A DNA stretch of 10,159 nucleotides, taken from NCBI GenBank assembly GCA_025963425.1, contig JAOPUQ010000338.1, forward strand, positions 1 through 10,159, in the 5' to 3' direction. The notes beneath the pieces were generated by a model. That model was not told where the DNA came from. It did not search any database and saw nothing but the letters and a program-made list of their open reading frames with translations. The DNA comes from Modestobacter sp. (GTDB lineage Bacteria > Actinomycetota > Actinomycetes > Mycobacteriales > Geodermatophilaceae). Positions 1 through 6,002 of the stretch are shown in pieces. Both the position numbers and the translations under genes were made by a program. The first letter of the stretch is position 1. The number at the start of each line of letters is the position of its first letter.

Positions 1-2
1 GC

Positions 3-497
3 GTGCAGTTCGACGTGACGGTAGAGATCCCCAAGGGCCAGCGGAACAAGTACGAGCTGGACCACGCCACCGGACGCATCCGTCTCGACCGGATGCTGTT
101 CACCTCGACCCGGTACCCGGCTGACTACGGGTACATCGAGGAGACGCTCGGAATGGACGGTGACCCGCTCGACGCCCTTGTCCTGCTGGAGGAGCCGACG
201 TTCCCCGGGTGCCTCATCACCTGCCGGGCGATCGGGATGTTCCGGATGACCGACGAGAAGGGCGGGGACGACAAGGTCCTCACCGTCCCGGCGACCGACC
301 CGCGGATGGCCCATCTCAAGGACATCGGCGACGTGTCGGAGTTCGACCGGCTGGAGATCCAGCACTTCTTCGAGACCTACAAGGACCTCGAGCCGGGCAA
401 GAGCGTCGAGGGTGCCGACTGGGTCGGCCGCGAGGCAGCCGAGGCCGAGATCGAGGCCTCCCGGCAGCGCGCGCTCGACGCCTCCCCCCAGCACTGA
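3..497 (+). CDS. ppa: Inorganic pyrophosphatase, family I
   Basis: This enzyme hydrolyses pyrophosphate to two phosphates in the cytosol, pulling DNA, RNA and tRNA-charging reactions forward. The 164-residue product has the usual actinobacterial length. The family signature D52-G-D54-P-L-D57 and the second metal-binding cluster D84-x4-D89 are present, with K16, E18, R30 and Y42 in the expected active-site positions. H21, an active-site histidine I recall from the Mycobacterium tuberculosis enzyme, is kept, while K86 stands where that enzyme has a second histidine. The GTG start gives the conserved N terminus MQFDV, so the gene looks complete, but its ribosome binding site and promoter lie outside the window. 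It converges on the tRNA and holB. In mycobacteria ppa diverges from dacB and tilS, so those genes may lie just left of this window (inference). Identity is near certain. Confidence 0.97.
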   Translation: MQFDVTVEIPKGQRNKYELDHATGRIRLDRMLFTSTRYPADYGYIEETLGMDGDPLDALVLLEEPTFPGCLITCRAIGMFRMTDEKGGDDKVLTVPATDPRMAHLKDIGDVSEFDRLEIQHFFETYKDLEPGKSVEGADWVGREAAEAEIEASRQRALDASPQH

Positions 498-513
498 CCT
501 CAGCTCTCCCGAC

Positions 514-549
514 AGCGCCCCGGTCCCCCTTCGTGGGGGCCGGGGCGCT
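514..549 (+). terminator. Strong hairpin terminator after ppa
   Basis: Seventeen bases after the ppa stop, 514-529 pairs with 535-549: 15 base pairs with a single bulged T at 524 and a TTCGT loop. No T-run follows, which is common for actinobacterial hairpin terminators. Because it lies between convergent units, it could also stop transcripts arriving from the tRNA/holB side. Confidence 0.75.
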
Positions 550-571
550 CGACGTCGTGCCCCGGACGCGG

Positions 572-611
572 CGGGCTGTCGCCGGCGCGCGGGGAAAGGA
601 AAGACAGCCCG
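572..611 (-). terminator. Inverted repeat after tRNA-Thr, possible terminator
   Basis: A perfect 9-base inverted repeat (CGGGCTGTC at 572-580, GACAGCCCG at 603-611) encloses a 22-base loop, 29 bases beyond the 3' end of the tRNA. The trailer between them is pyrimidine-rich on the transcribed strand, and CTTTCC occurs four times between 593 and 635. This could end the tRNA transcript or help in trailer processing. The loop is long, so the call is tentative. Confidence 0.35.
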
Positions 612-640
612 GCGGACCGAGCTGGAAAGGGAAAGGGAGA

Positions 641-712
641 GCCGCCTGTCGGAATCGAACCGACGACCTTCTCATTACGAGTGAGATGCTCTACCGACTG
701 AGCTAAGGCGGC
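641..712 (-). tRNA. tRNA-Thr, anticodon CGU
   Basis: The reverse complement folds into a full 72-base cloverleaf. The 7-bp acceptor stem is GCCGCCT/AGGCGGC, the D stem is GCTC/GAGC, and the anticodon stem is TCTCA/TGAGA with loop CTCGTAA. The T stem is GTCGG/CCGAC with loop TTCGATT. The anticodon CGT (bases 677-679 on the plus strand read ACG) decodes ACG, a heavily used threonine codon in a genome of this GC content. CCA is not encoded: TCT follows the acceptor stem, so the CCA end must be added enzymatically. The gene is co-directional with holB, 70 bases downstream of it. Confidence 0.96.
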
Positions 713-727
713 GGGCGTGCGGCGATG

Positions 728-733
728 AGCTTA
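728..733 (-). promoter_or_regulatory. Candidate -10 element for tRNA-Thr
   Basis: TAAGCT on the minus strand matches the TANNNT pattern of actinobacterial housekeeping -10 elements and sits 15 bases upstream of the tRNA 5' end, leaving a leader of roughly 9 bases. No recognisable -35 hexamer lies 16-18 bases further upstream. The alternative is that the tRNA is cut from read-through transcripts of holB. Confidence 0.35.
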
Positions 734-754
734 CGGCACCCGCCGCCCCGTCCT

Positions 755-775
755 GCGGCGCCCCCGGGGCGTCGC
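755..775 (-). terminator. GC-rich hairpin after holB
   Basis: Eight bases beyond the holB stop, GCGGCGCCC (755-763) can pair with GGGCGTCGC (767-775) around a 3-base loop. One position is a G-U wobble on the plus strand but a mismatch (A opposite C) in the holB transcript. There is no T-run. It may slow or end holB transcription before the tRNA, but chance pairing is possible in DNA this GC-rich. Confidence 0.3.
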
Positions 776-782
776 GAGCCGG

Positions 783-1973
783 TCAGGCGGGCAGCCGCAG
801 CGCCACGGTGAGCGCCTCGATGGCGATCTGCGGCTTGACGTTCTGCTCCAGCGCGGTTCGCGCGGCCAGGATGGCGTCGATCCGGTTCAGCGCCCCCTCC
901 GCCCCGATCCGGCGGGCCAGTTCGGCCGCGTCGGCGCGGCGGTCGGGGTGCGCCAGGGTCACCGCCGCCTCCCCCGCCTCGACCACGCTGATCACCAGCG
1001 CGTCCCGGTAGAGCGCGGCGAGGTCCACCAGCGCCCGGTCCAGCGAATCGCGCCCCAGCCGGGTGGCCCGCGACTTCTGCCGCTTCTCCAGGTCCTTGAG
1101 CACCCCGGCGCCCCGGCTGGCCGCGGCGACGCCCGGCCCCCGCGCACCGACGCCCAGGCTCGCCTTGACCGCGTCGGTCTCCACGCCGTCGACCTCGGCG
1201 GTCACCCGGTCGGACTCCTCCTTCGCCGAGCCGACGAGGTCGTCGGCGGCGTTGAGGCAGGCGGCCAGCGAGACCAGCGACAGCGGGATGTCCAGCACCG
1301 CCTTGCGGGCCAGCCGGGCGGACTCGTCGCGGGCCAGGTGCCGTGCCCGGCCGACGTGGCCGCCGGCCGCGGCCGCCGACCAGGCCGCCAGCGGGGGGTC
1401 GATGCCGTCCCGGCGGACCAGCACCTCGGCGACGGCGTCCACGGGCGGGGTGCGCAGCCCCACGACCCGGCAGCGGGAGCGGACGGTGACCGGGACGTCA
1501 TCAGGGTGCAGCGAGGGTGCGCAGAGCAGGAAGACCGTGCGCGGCGGCGGCTCCTCGAGCATCTTCAGCACGGTGTTGCCGGCCTGCTCGGTCATCCGGT
1601 CGGCGTCCTCGATGACCACGATCTGCCACCGCCCCTGGGACGGCGCCCGGCCGGCGACCCGCACCAGCTCACGGACCTCGGCCACCCCGATGGACAGCCC
1701 CTCCGGGACAACCCGGTGCACGTCGGCGTGGGTGCCGGCGAGCGCTGTGCGGCAGGCATGGCAGGTGCCGTCGCCGCCCTCCGGACACTGCAGGGCGGCG
1801 GCGAAGGCCCGGGCGGCGACCGAGCGGCCCGAGCCGGGCGGGCCGGTGAACAGCCAGGCGTGGGTCATCGCCGTCGGCTGGGCCACCGCGGCCCGCAGCT
1901 CGGCGACCACGTCGGGCTGCCCGATGACGTCGGCCCACACCCCGGGGGCCGGGCCGGGCGCTGCCCCACTCAC
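783..1973 (-). CDS. holB: DNA polymerase III clamp loader subunit delta-prime
   Basis: This 396-residue subunit is part of the clamp loader that opens the beta sliding clamp and places it on primed DNA. It has a P-loop-like GPPGSGRS at residues 44-51, where Arg50 replaces the Walker A Lys, fitting a subunit that need not hydrolyse ATP. A zinc-module segment follows with C63, C71 and C74. Next come an IEDADRM Walker B-type stretch (121-127), LEEPPP (139-144) and the SRC motif (166-168) that carries the arginine finger. The C-terminal helical part (GVLKDLEKRQKSRAT) matches the actinobacterial form. The GTG start overlaps the tmk stop as GTGA, with no clear Shine-Dalgarno sequence, so translation is probably coupled to the upstream fusion gene. 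The zinc site seems to lack its second Cys, with Asp68 in that place. Identity is very secure. Confidence 0.95.
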   Translation of the reverse strand: MSGAAPGPAPGVWADVIGQPDVVAELRAAVAQPTAMTHAWLFTGPPGSGRSVAARAFAAALQCPEGGDGTCHACRTALAGTHADVHRVVPEGLSIGVAEVRELVRVAGRAPSQGRWQIVVIEDADRMTEQAGNTVLKMLEEPPPRTVFLLCAPSLHPDDVPVTVRSRCRVVGLRTPPVDAVAEVLVRRDGIDPPLAAWSAAAAGGHVGRARHLARDESARLARKAVLDIPLSLVSLAACLNAADDLVGSAKEESDRVTAEVDGVETDAVKASLGVGARGPGVAAASRGAGVLKDLEKRQKSRATRLGRDSLDRALVDLAALYRDALVISVVEAGEAAVTLAHPDRRADAAELARRIGAEGALNRIDAILAARTALEQNVKPQIAIEALTVALRLPA

Positions 1974-4186
1974 TGATGCGCCTGCGCGGTGGCGCCCCGG
2001 GGACCGCGCGCCGCTCGCTTCTCCTCCGGCACCGTCTGCACCGGCAGCCCGTCCAGCAGACCGCTGACCCGGGCCTGGATCGCCGCGGCCAGCTCGTCGG
2101 GGGTCCGGCCGGCGTCGAGCACCAGGTACCGGTCGGGCGCGGCCTCGGCCAGCGCGGCGAACGTGCGCCGCACCCGCTGGTGGAAGTCCAGGGACTCCGC
2201 CTCCAGCCGGTCGGCGGTGGCGCGACCACGGGCGCGCGCCAGGCCGGTCTCCGGCGGCAGATCGAGCAGCACGGTGAGGTCGGGCTGCAGCCCCTGGGTG
2301 GCCCAGCGGGAGATGGATCGGACGTCGTCCATCGGAATCGTGCGGCCGGCGCCCTGGTAGGCCAGCGAGCTGTCGACGAACCGGTCGGTGATGACCACCT
2401 CGCCGGCGTCGAGGGCCGGGCGGAGCACGTCGTGCACGTGCTGCGCCCGGTCGGCGGCGTACAGCAGCGCCTCCGCGCGCGGGGACAGCCCGGCGCTGGC
2501 CGGATCCAGCACGATCGAGCGGATGCCGGCCCCGGAGGCGGTGGCTCCCGGCTCGAACGTCGCGCGGGACACGTAGCCCTCCTGCGCCAGCCACTCCTGC
2601 AGCCGCTTCACCTGGGTGGACTTGCCCGCGCCCTCGCCGCCCTCGAAGGCGATGAGCACGCCGCCGCCGGCCAGCCGGCGCCGCGCGGTGGTGTCCCGGC
2701 GCAGCGCGGTGACGACGTCGGCCACCAGCGGCACCGGGCGGCCGTCGTCCATCTGCCGGTAGGCGACCACCCCGACGCCCACGGCCAGCACGCCGGCGAG
2801 CAACAACATGATCCGCTCCCCGGTGACCGGGAAGACGAACGCGCCGACGTCCACCTGGTGCTGGCCCAGCAGACCGACCCCGAAGGGGACCAGCGCCAGG
2901 GACAGGATCAGCGCCGCCCGGACCAGCGACTGGACCAGTGCGAACGTGCGCCCCCGGATGGCGTCGTCGATCTCGGTGCCCAGCAGGGTGAACCCGGCCA
3001 GGTAGGCGATGCCGGCGAAGAAGCCCATCAGCACGACCAGCAGCAGGGCGATCCACAGCGTGAAGGCGCAGGCCAGCAGGACGACGACCACGCCGGCACC
3101 GACGATCGCCACCCCGAACAGCCGCTCGCGGGCCAGGTCGCGGGCGACGCTGGGGCCCAGGGCGATCCCGATGCCCAGCCCGATGAACACCGCGCCGAAC
3201 AGCAGCCCGTAGGCCGCCTGCCCGCCGCCCAGGGCGTTGGCGAAGGCCTGGCCGGTGGCGATGACCACGCCGGCGGCGACGAACGCGCCGGTGATGCCGA
3301 CGACCAGCCCGCGGACCAGCGGCGTGTGCCCGGCGAAGGAGAAGCCGTGCCGCAGCGACCCCAGGAAGCTCTCGCCGGTGATCTGGACCCCCGCGGCGCG
3401 ACGGCCGCTGATCGACGGCAGGTTCCAGATGACGACAGCGGCGACGAGAAAGGTCAGCGCGTTCAGGTACAGCGCGAGGTCGACCTCGTTGACGTCGGGC
3501 AGCATCCCGCTGACGCCCCCGCCGATGCTGGTGAGCAGCGCGAAAACGGCGGCGGCCAGCACCGGGGTCAACCCGTAGGTCGTGACCAGCGAGAGCTGGT
3601 TGGCCGGCTCCATCTGGTCCTTGCGCAGCATGTTCGGGACGGCGGCGTCCTTCGCCGGGATCCAGAACAGGCTGAGCGCCTCGATGATGAACTGGGCGAT
3701 GAACAACCACACCAGGTTGTCGACCAGCGGGATCGAGGCGAAGAAGCCGAAGCGCAGGACGTCGGTGACGACCATCGTCTTGCGCCGGTCGAACCGGTCG
3801 GCGAAGGCCCCGGCGAGCGGACCCATCAGGATCGCCGGCAGCAACCGGAACAACAGCACGGCGCCCAGCGCGTAGTTCTTGCCCGCGAAGCTGTCGACCA
3901 GTGAGGTCGCCGTGGCGGTGATCGCCAGCAGGCCCAGCCAGTCGCCGAAGCTGGACAGCGACATCGACAGCCACAGCTTGCGGAAGTCGCGCACCCGCAG
4001 CACCGCGCGCAGCTTGGCGACCAGGCTCACGGCGTTCGGCGCGCCCAGCTCGTCGTCCTCGGCGGGCCCGGCACCGGACCGGCGCCGCTCGTCGTCCGCC
4101 GGCTCGTCGTGCAGGCCGGCCAGCGAGGCCACGCCCTCGTCCCGCACGGTCGGCAGCCCCGCCGGAGGGAGCCCGTCGGCGTGCAC
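1970..4186 (-). CDS. tmk: MFS transporter-thymidylate kinase fusion
   Basis: The kinase half phosphorylates dTMP to dTDP with ATP, an essential step to dTTP. Numbered from the GTG at 4186 (738 residues), residues 59-480 are a transporter of about 12 membrane segments with MFS motif A (G126 to R134, ADRFDRRK). Residues 513 to about 715 are thymidylate kinase: P-loop GGEGAGKST (516-524), DRF (601-603) with SSLAYQG (606-612), and an Arg-rich LID (648-665). An acidic P-loop position plus a basic LID is the E. coli-like class. The usual REPGG motif reads FEPGA (544-548). Such fusions are known in Actinobacteria; the transported substrate is not known to me. I prefer GTG 4186 because AGGG lies 7 bases upstream and the reading frame above it loses the codon bias. 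An in-frame TTG at 4417 would add 77 Pro/Ala-rich residues; GTG codons at 4384 and 4369 are also possible. The stop overlaps holB by 4 bases. Confidence 0.93.
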   Translation of the reverse strand: MHADGLPPAGLPTVRDEGVASLAGLHDEPADDERRRSGAGPAEDDELGAPNAVSLVAKLRAVLRVRDFRKLWLSMSLSSFGDWLGLLAITATATSLVDSFAGKNYALGAVLLFRLLPAILMGPLAGAFADRFDRRKTMVVTDVLRFGFFASIPLVDNLVWLFIAQFIIEALSLFWIPAKDAAVPNMLRKDQMEPANQLSLVTTYGLTPVLAAAVFALLTSIGGGVSGMLPDVNEVDLALYLNALTFLVAAVVIWNLPSISGRRAAGVQITGESFLGSLRHGFSFAGHTPLVRGLVVGITGAFVAAGVVIATGQAFANALGGGQAAYGLLFGAVFIGLGIGIALGPSVARDLARERLFGVAIVGAGVVVVLLACAFTLWIALLLVVLMGFFAGIAYLAGFTLLGTEIDDAIRGRTFALVQSLVRAALILSLALVPFGVGLLGQHQVDVGAFVFPVTGERIMLLLAGVLAVGVGVVAYRQMDDGRPVPLVADVVTALRRDTTARRRLAGGGVLIAFEGGEGAGKSTQVKRLQEWLAQEGYVSRATFEPGATASGAGIRSIVLDPASAGLSPRAEALLYAADRAQHVHDVLRPALDAGEVVITDRFVDSSLAYQGAGRTIPMDDVRSISRWATQGLQPDLTVLLDLPPETGLARARGRATADRLEAESLDFHQRVRRTFAALAEAAPDRYLVLDAGRTPDELAAAIQARVSGLLDGLPVQTVPEEKRAARGPRGATAQAHQ

Positions 4187-4193
4187 GGCGGTG

Positions 4194-4197
4194 CCCT
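4194..4197 (-). promoter_or_regulatory. Ribosome binding site supporting the tmk GTG start
   Basis: AGGG on the minus strand, within GGGCAGGG, ends 7 bases before the GTG at 4186, an ideal spacing. The upstream TTG at 4417 has no comparable site. The purine run GGGAAGAGGG (about 4395-4404) lies 11 bases before the GTG at 4384 and is the main competitor. Confidence 0.5.
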
Positions 4198-4230
4198 GCC
4201 CGGCCGGGGCAACGGCAGCGTCCGGCGCAG

Positions 4231-4247
4231 GGACGGCGGCGCCGTCC
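4231..4247. repeat. Perfect 7-3-7 inverted repeat upstream of tmk
   Basis: GGACGGC and GCCGTCC flank a GGC loop. It lies 44 bases upstream of the preferred tmk start, so it would be a hairpin in the tmk leader or an operator-like palindrome. An 8-base direct repeat GTCCGGCG (4220-4227 and 4244-4251) overlaps it. If translation starts further upstream this is simply coding sequence for Ala/Pro repeats. Confidence 0.5.
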
Positions 4248-4428
4248 GGCGGTGGGACGTCTGCAGCGGGACGGCTCGGGAACGGGCCGGCCGTCGGGTC
4301 GGAGCTGATCGAGACCCCCGGAGGTGGGTTGGCGCTGGGTGCGGTCGGGCGTGGGCTCGGCGCAGCCACCGTACCGGCCGGCACCGACGCGACGGCCCTC
4401 TTCCCGCTCCGGGGCAACCCGCCGGAGC

Positions 4429-4434
4429 TAGCCT
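4429..4434 (+). promoter_or_regulatory. Candidate -10 element for leaderless tam
   Basis: TAGCCT fits TANNNT and is followed by six bases and then the GTG start of tam at 4441. Transcription starting about 7 bases after the -10 would begin on the start codon itself, the arrangement of actinobacterial leaderless mRNAs. No good -35 hexamer is visible. Confidence 0.5.
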
Positions 4435-4440
4435 GCGCCC

Positions 4441-5235
4441 GTGGACCGAGGAGCGCCCGAGTGGGACCCGACGGCCTACCTGCGCTTCGCCGACGAGCGT
4501 GCCCGCCCCTTCGCCGACCTGCTCGGCCGGGTGGGCGCGCTCGACCCGGCCCTCGTGGTGGACCTGGGCTGTGGGGACGGGTCGGTCACCGCGACGCTGC
4601 TGCGGCGCTGGCCGCGGGCGCGGGTCACCGGCGTCGACAGCTCACCGAGCATGCTCGCCGCCGCGGCGGCGCACGCCGTGCCCGGGCGGCTGGAGTTCAC
4701 CCGGGCCGACGTGCGCGACTGGCGCCCGGACGAGCCGGTCGACGTGCTGATCACCAACGCCACGCTGCACTGGGTCCCCGGGCACCCCGAGCTGCTGGCC
4801 GGCTGGGCGGCGGCCGTGCCGGCAGGCGGCTGGCTGGCGATGCAGGTGCCGGGCAACGGCCGGGCCCCGTCGCACGCCCTGCTGGCCCAGCTGTGCCGCT
4901 CCCCGCGGTGGGCCGCACGGCTCGCCGACGCCGCTCCGGACCCCGACGCCGTCCTGGCGCCCGGCGGCTACCTCGACGTCCTCACCGGGGCGGGGCTGAC
5001 CGCCGACGTCTGGGAGACCACCTACCTGCACGTGCTCACCGGGGACGACCCGGTGCTGCGCTGGGTGGGCGGGACGGCGCTGCGTCCGGTGCTCGCCGGA
5101 CTGGACGATCAGGCGGTCGCATCGTTCACCGCCGAGTACGCCGCCGCGCTGCGCGAGGCCTACCCGCAGCGGGACGACGGGACGACGGTGCTGCCCTTCC
5201 GCCGGGTGTTCGTGGTCGGGCACCGCGCCGGCTGA
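4441..5235 (+). CDS. tam: Trans-aconitate 2-methyltransferase
   Basis: The family transfers a methyl group from S-adenosylmethionine to trans-aconitate, a by-product that inhibits the citric-acid cycle enzyme aconitase; the enzyme is cytosolic. The 264-residue product carries the Tam N-terminal pattern WDPTAYLRFADERARP (8-23), SAM motif I VVDLGCGDG (39-47), the acidic ribose-binding D66 in GVDSS, and the Tam-like ITNATLHWV (104-112). Its length is close to the roughly 250 of E. coli Tam. GTG 4441 is chosen because the conserved WDP block begins 8 residues later and no other in-frame start lies between. The only upstream GGAG is 13 bases away, so a leaderless message is more likely. It diverges from tmk and converges on a second methyltransferase. 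Substrate assignment rests on family resemblance; a related small-acid methyltransferase is possible. Confidence 0.86.
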   Translation: MDRGAPEWDPTAYLRFADERARPFADLLGRVGALDPALVVDLGCGDGSVTATLLRRWPRARVTGVDSSPSMLAAAAAHAVPGRLEFTRADVRDWRPDEPVDVLITNATLHWVPGHPELLAGWAAAVPAGGWLAMQVPGNGRAPSHALLAQLCRSPRWAARLADAAPDPDAVLAPGGYLDVLTGAGLTADVWETTYLHVLTGDDPVLRWVGGTALRPVLAGLDDQAVASFTAEYAAALREAYPQRDDGTTVLPFRRVFVVGHRAG

Positions 5236-5252
5236 CCCGCTCCGGCTTCAGC
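5231..5252. terminator. Possible bidirectional terminator between convergent genes
   Basis: GCTGA (5231-5235) pairs with TCAGC (5248-5252), and inside it CCG (5237-5239) pairs with CGG (5243-5245) around a CTC loop. The outer arms contain the stop codons of tam (TGA 5233-5235) and of the opposing methyltransferase (TCA 5248-5250). The stem is short with an internal loop and no T-run, so its strength is uncertain. Confidence 0.35.
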
Positions 5253-5991
5253 GCGGGGTGAGTCGGTAGGCGCGCGTCCTGTACGGGAGCTCGAGCTGCG
5301 CGCGCCCCCGGGTGTCCGGGTGGGTGGCCAGCAGGTCACGGACCCGGCCGAGGAACTCGGCCCGGCGCGCGTCGTCCATGGTGGCCACGTAGCTGCGGGT
5401 GCCGATGCCGCCGACGACCTGCTGCGGCGTCACCTGCTGGATGACCGCGAAGCCGGCCACCTCGACGGTCGCCGGCAGCTCGGCGGCGAACCGGTCGACC
5501 ACGCCCTGGTCGGCCTCGTGGTCGCGGGCCTCGACGGCGAGCAGCCGGCCCAGGGCGTGCACCCACGGCACCCGCTCGTCGCGGCTGTTCCAGACCAGGC
5601 CGACCACGCCGCCCGGGCGCAGCACGCGGCGTAGCTCGACCGCCGCCGGCACGAGGTCGAACCAGTGCGCTGCCTGACCGGCGACCACGGCGTCCACCGA
5701 GGCGTCCGGCAGCGGGACGGCCTCGGCTACCCCCTCGGCGGTCTGCACCTGCGGCAGCCGGTCCCGCAGCTGGGCGAGCATCGGCGGCGACGGGTCGACG
5801 GCGACCACCTCGTGCCCGGCGGCCAGCAGGACGTCGGTGAGCAGCCCGGTGCCGGCGCCCAGGTCGAGCACCCGCAGCGGTCGGTCGCCCAGCAGGAAGG
5901 CGACCGCATCGGCCGGGTAGCCCGGGCGCAGCGCGGCGTAGTCGGCCGCGACGGAGCCGAACGACGTCCGCCTCGCCTGCCAGTCCTCCAC
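5248..5991 (-). CDS. Class I SAM-dependent methyltransferase
   Basis: A 247-residue Rossmann-fold methyltransferase of the Methyltransf_11/COG2226 type. Visible are the N-terminal YAALRPGYP (18-26), motif I VLDLGAGTG (41-49), the acidic residue D66 in AVDPSPPML, AEGVAE (85-90), QAAHWFD (106-112), and the post-motif strand LRPGGVVGLVWNSRDE (about 124-139). The WN-x-RD pattern recurs in an actinobacterial subgroup whose substrate I cannot name. The GTG start lies 11 bases after the topA stop with only a weak GAGC as binding site, so it is likely the last gene of a topA transcript. It faces tam with a 12-base gap. Although both neighbours are class I methyltransferases, they resemble each other only in the shared SAM-binding core, so a recent duplication is not indicated. 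A methyltransferase is certain; the acceptor is unknown. Confidence 0.88.
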   Translation of the reverse strand: MEDWQARRTSFGSVAADYAALRPGYPADAVAFLLGDRPLRVLDLGAGTGLLTDVLLAAGHEVVAVDPSPPMLAQLRDRLPQVQTAEGVAEAVPLPDASVDAVVAGQAAHWFDLVPAAVELRRVLRPGGVVGLVWNSRDERVPWVHALGRLLAVEARDHEADQGVVDRFAAELPATVEVAGFAVIQQVTPQQVVGGIGTRSYVATMDDARRAEFLGRVRDLLATHPDTRGRAQLELPYRTRAYRLTPR

Positions 5992-6002
5992 CGCGACCGA
6001 GC

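Larger units (their letters stand above)
4187..4440. other. Divergent spacer between tmk and tam
   Basis: If the fusion starts at 4186, these 254 bases are the shared control region of two divergent genes; if it starts at the TTG at 4417, only 23 bases remain. Read in the tmk frame, 13 of 77 codons end in A or T here, against 2 of about 65 in the next stretch, and GC is nearly flat over the three codon positions (about 77, 78 and 83 per cent). That argues against coding. Against this, the frame stays open and contains a near-repeat, PDGAAVPA then PDAAVAPA, at exactly 24 bases, which would suit a Pro/Ala-rich tail. One TACGGT (4368-4373, minus strand) could serve as a tmk -10 element. Confidence 0.5.

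Noticed and set aside
209..706. Open frame across the end of ppa and the tRNA, ending in CRNRTDDLLITSEMLYRLS
   Set aside because: The C-terminal peptide is translated from the antisense of a tRNA gene, a well-known annotation artefact. The rest lies in the wrong frame of ppa.
641..712. tRNA-Thr as an integration (att) site
   Set aside because: No integrase, no repeated tRNA 3' fragment and no foreign gene block lie beside it.
1976..3904. Plus-strand open frame of 642 codons opposite the tmk fusion
   Set aside because: It is a mirror of the strong G/C third-position bias of tmk. The product is Gln/Arg/Gly/Pro low-complexity sequence with no domain, while the minus strand encodes clear MFS and kinase motifs.
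1974..3974. Upstream extension of the holB frame through most of tmk
   Set aside because: The frame stays open but gives Arg/Gly/Pro-rich noise. The HolB fold begins right after the GTG at 1973, and the tmk frame is the real one here.
4441..5991. Convergent methyltransferase pair as a recent gene duplication
   Set aside because: The two proteins share only the generic SAM-binding core; their N-terminal blocks and post-core motifs differ, so each belongs to a separate subfamily.
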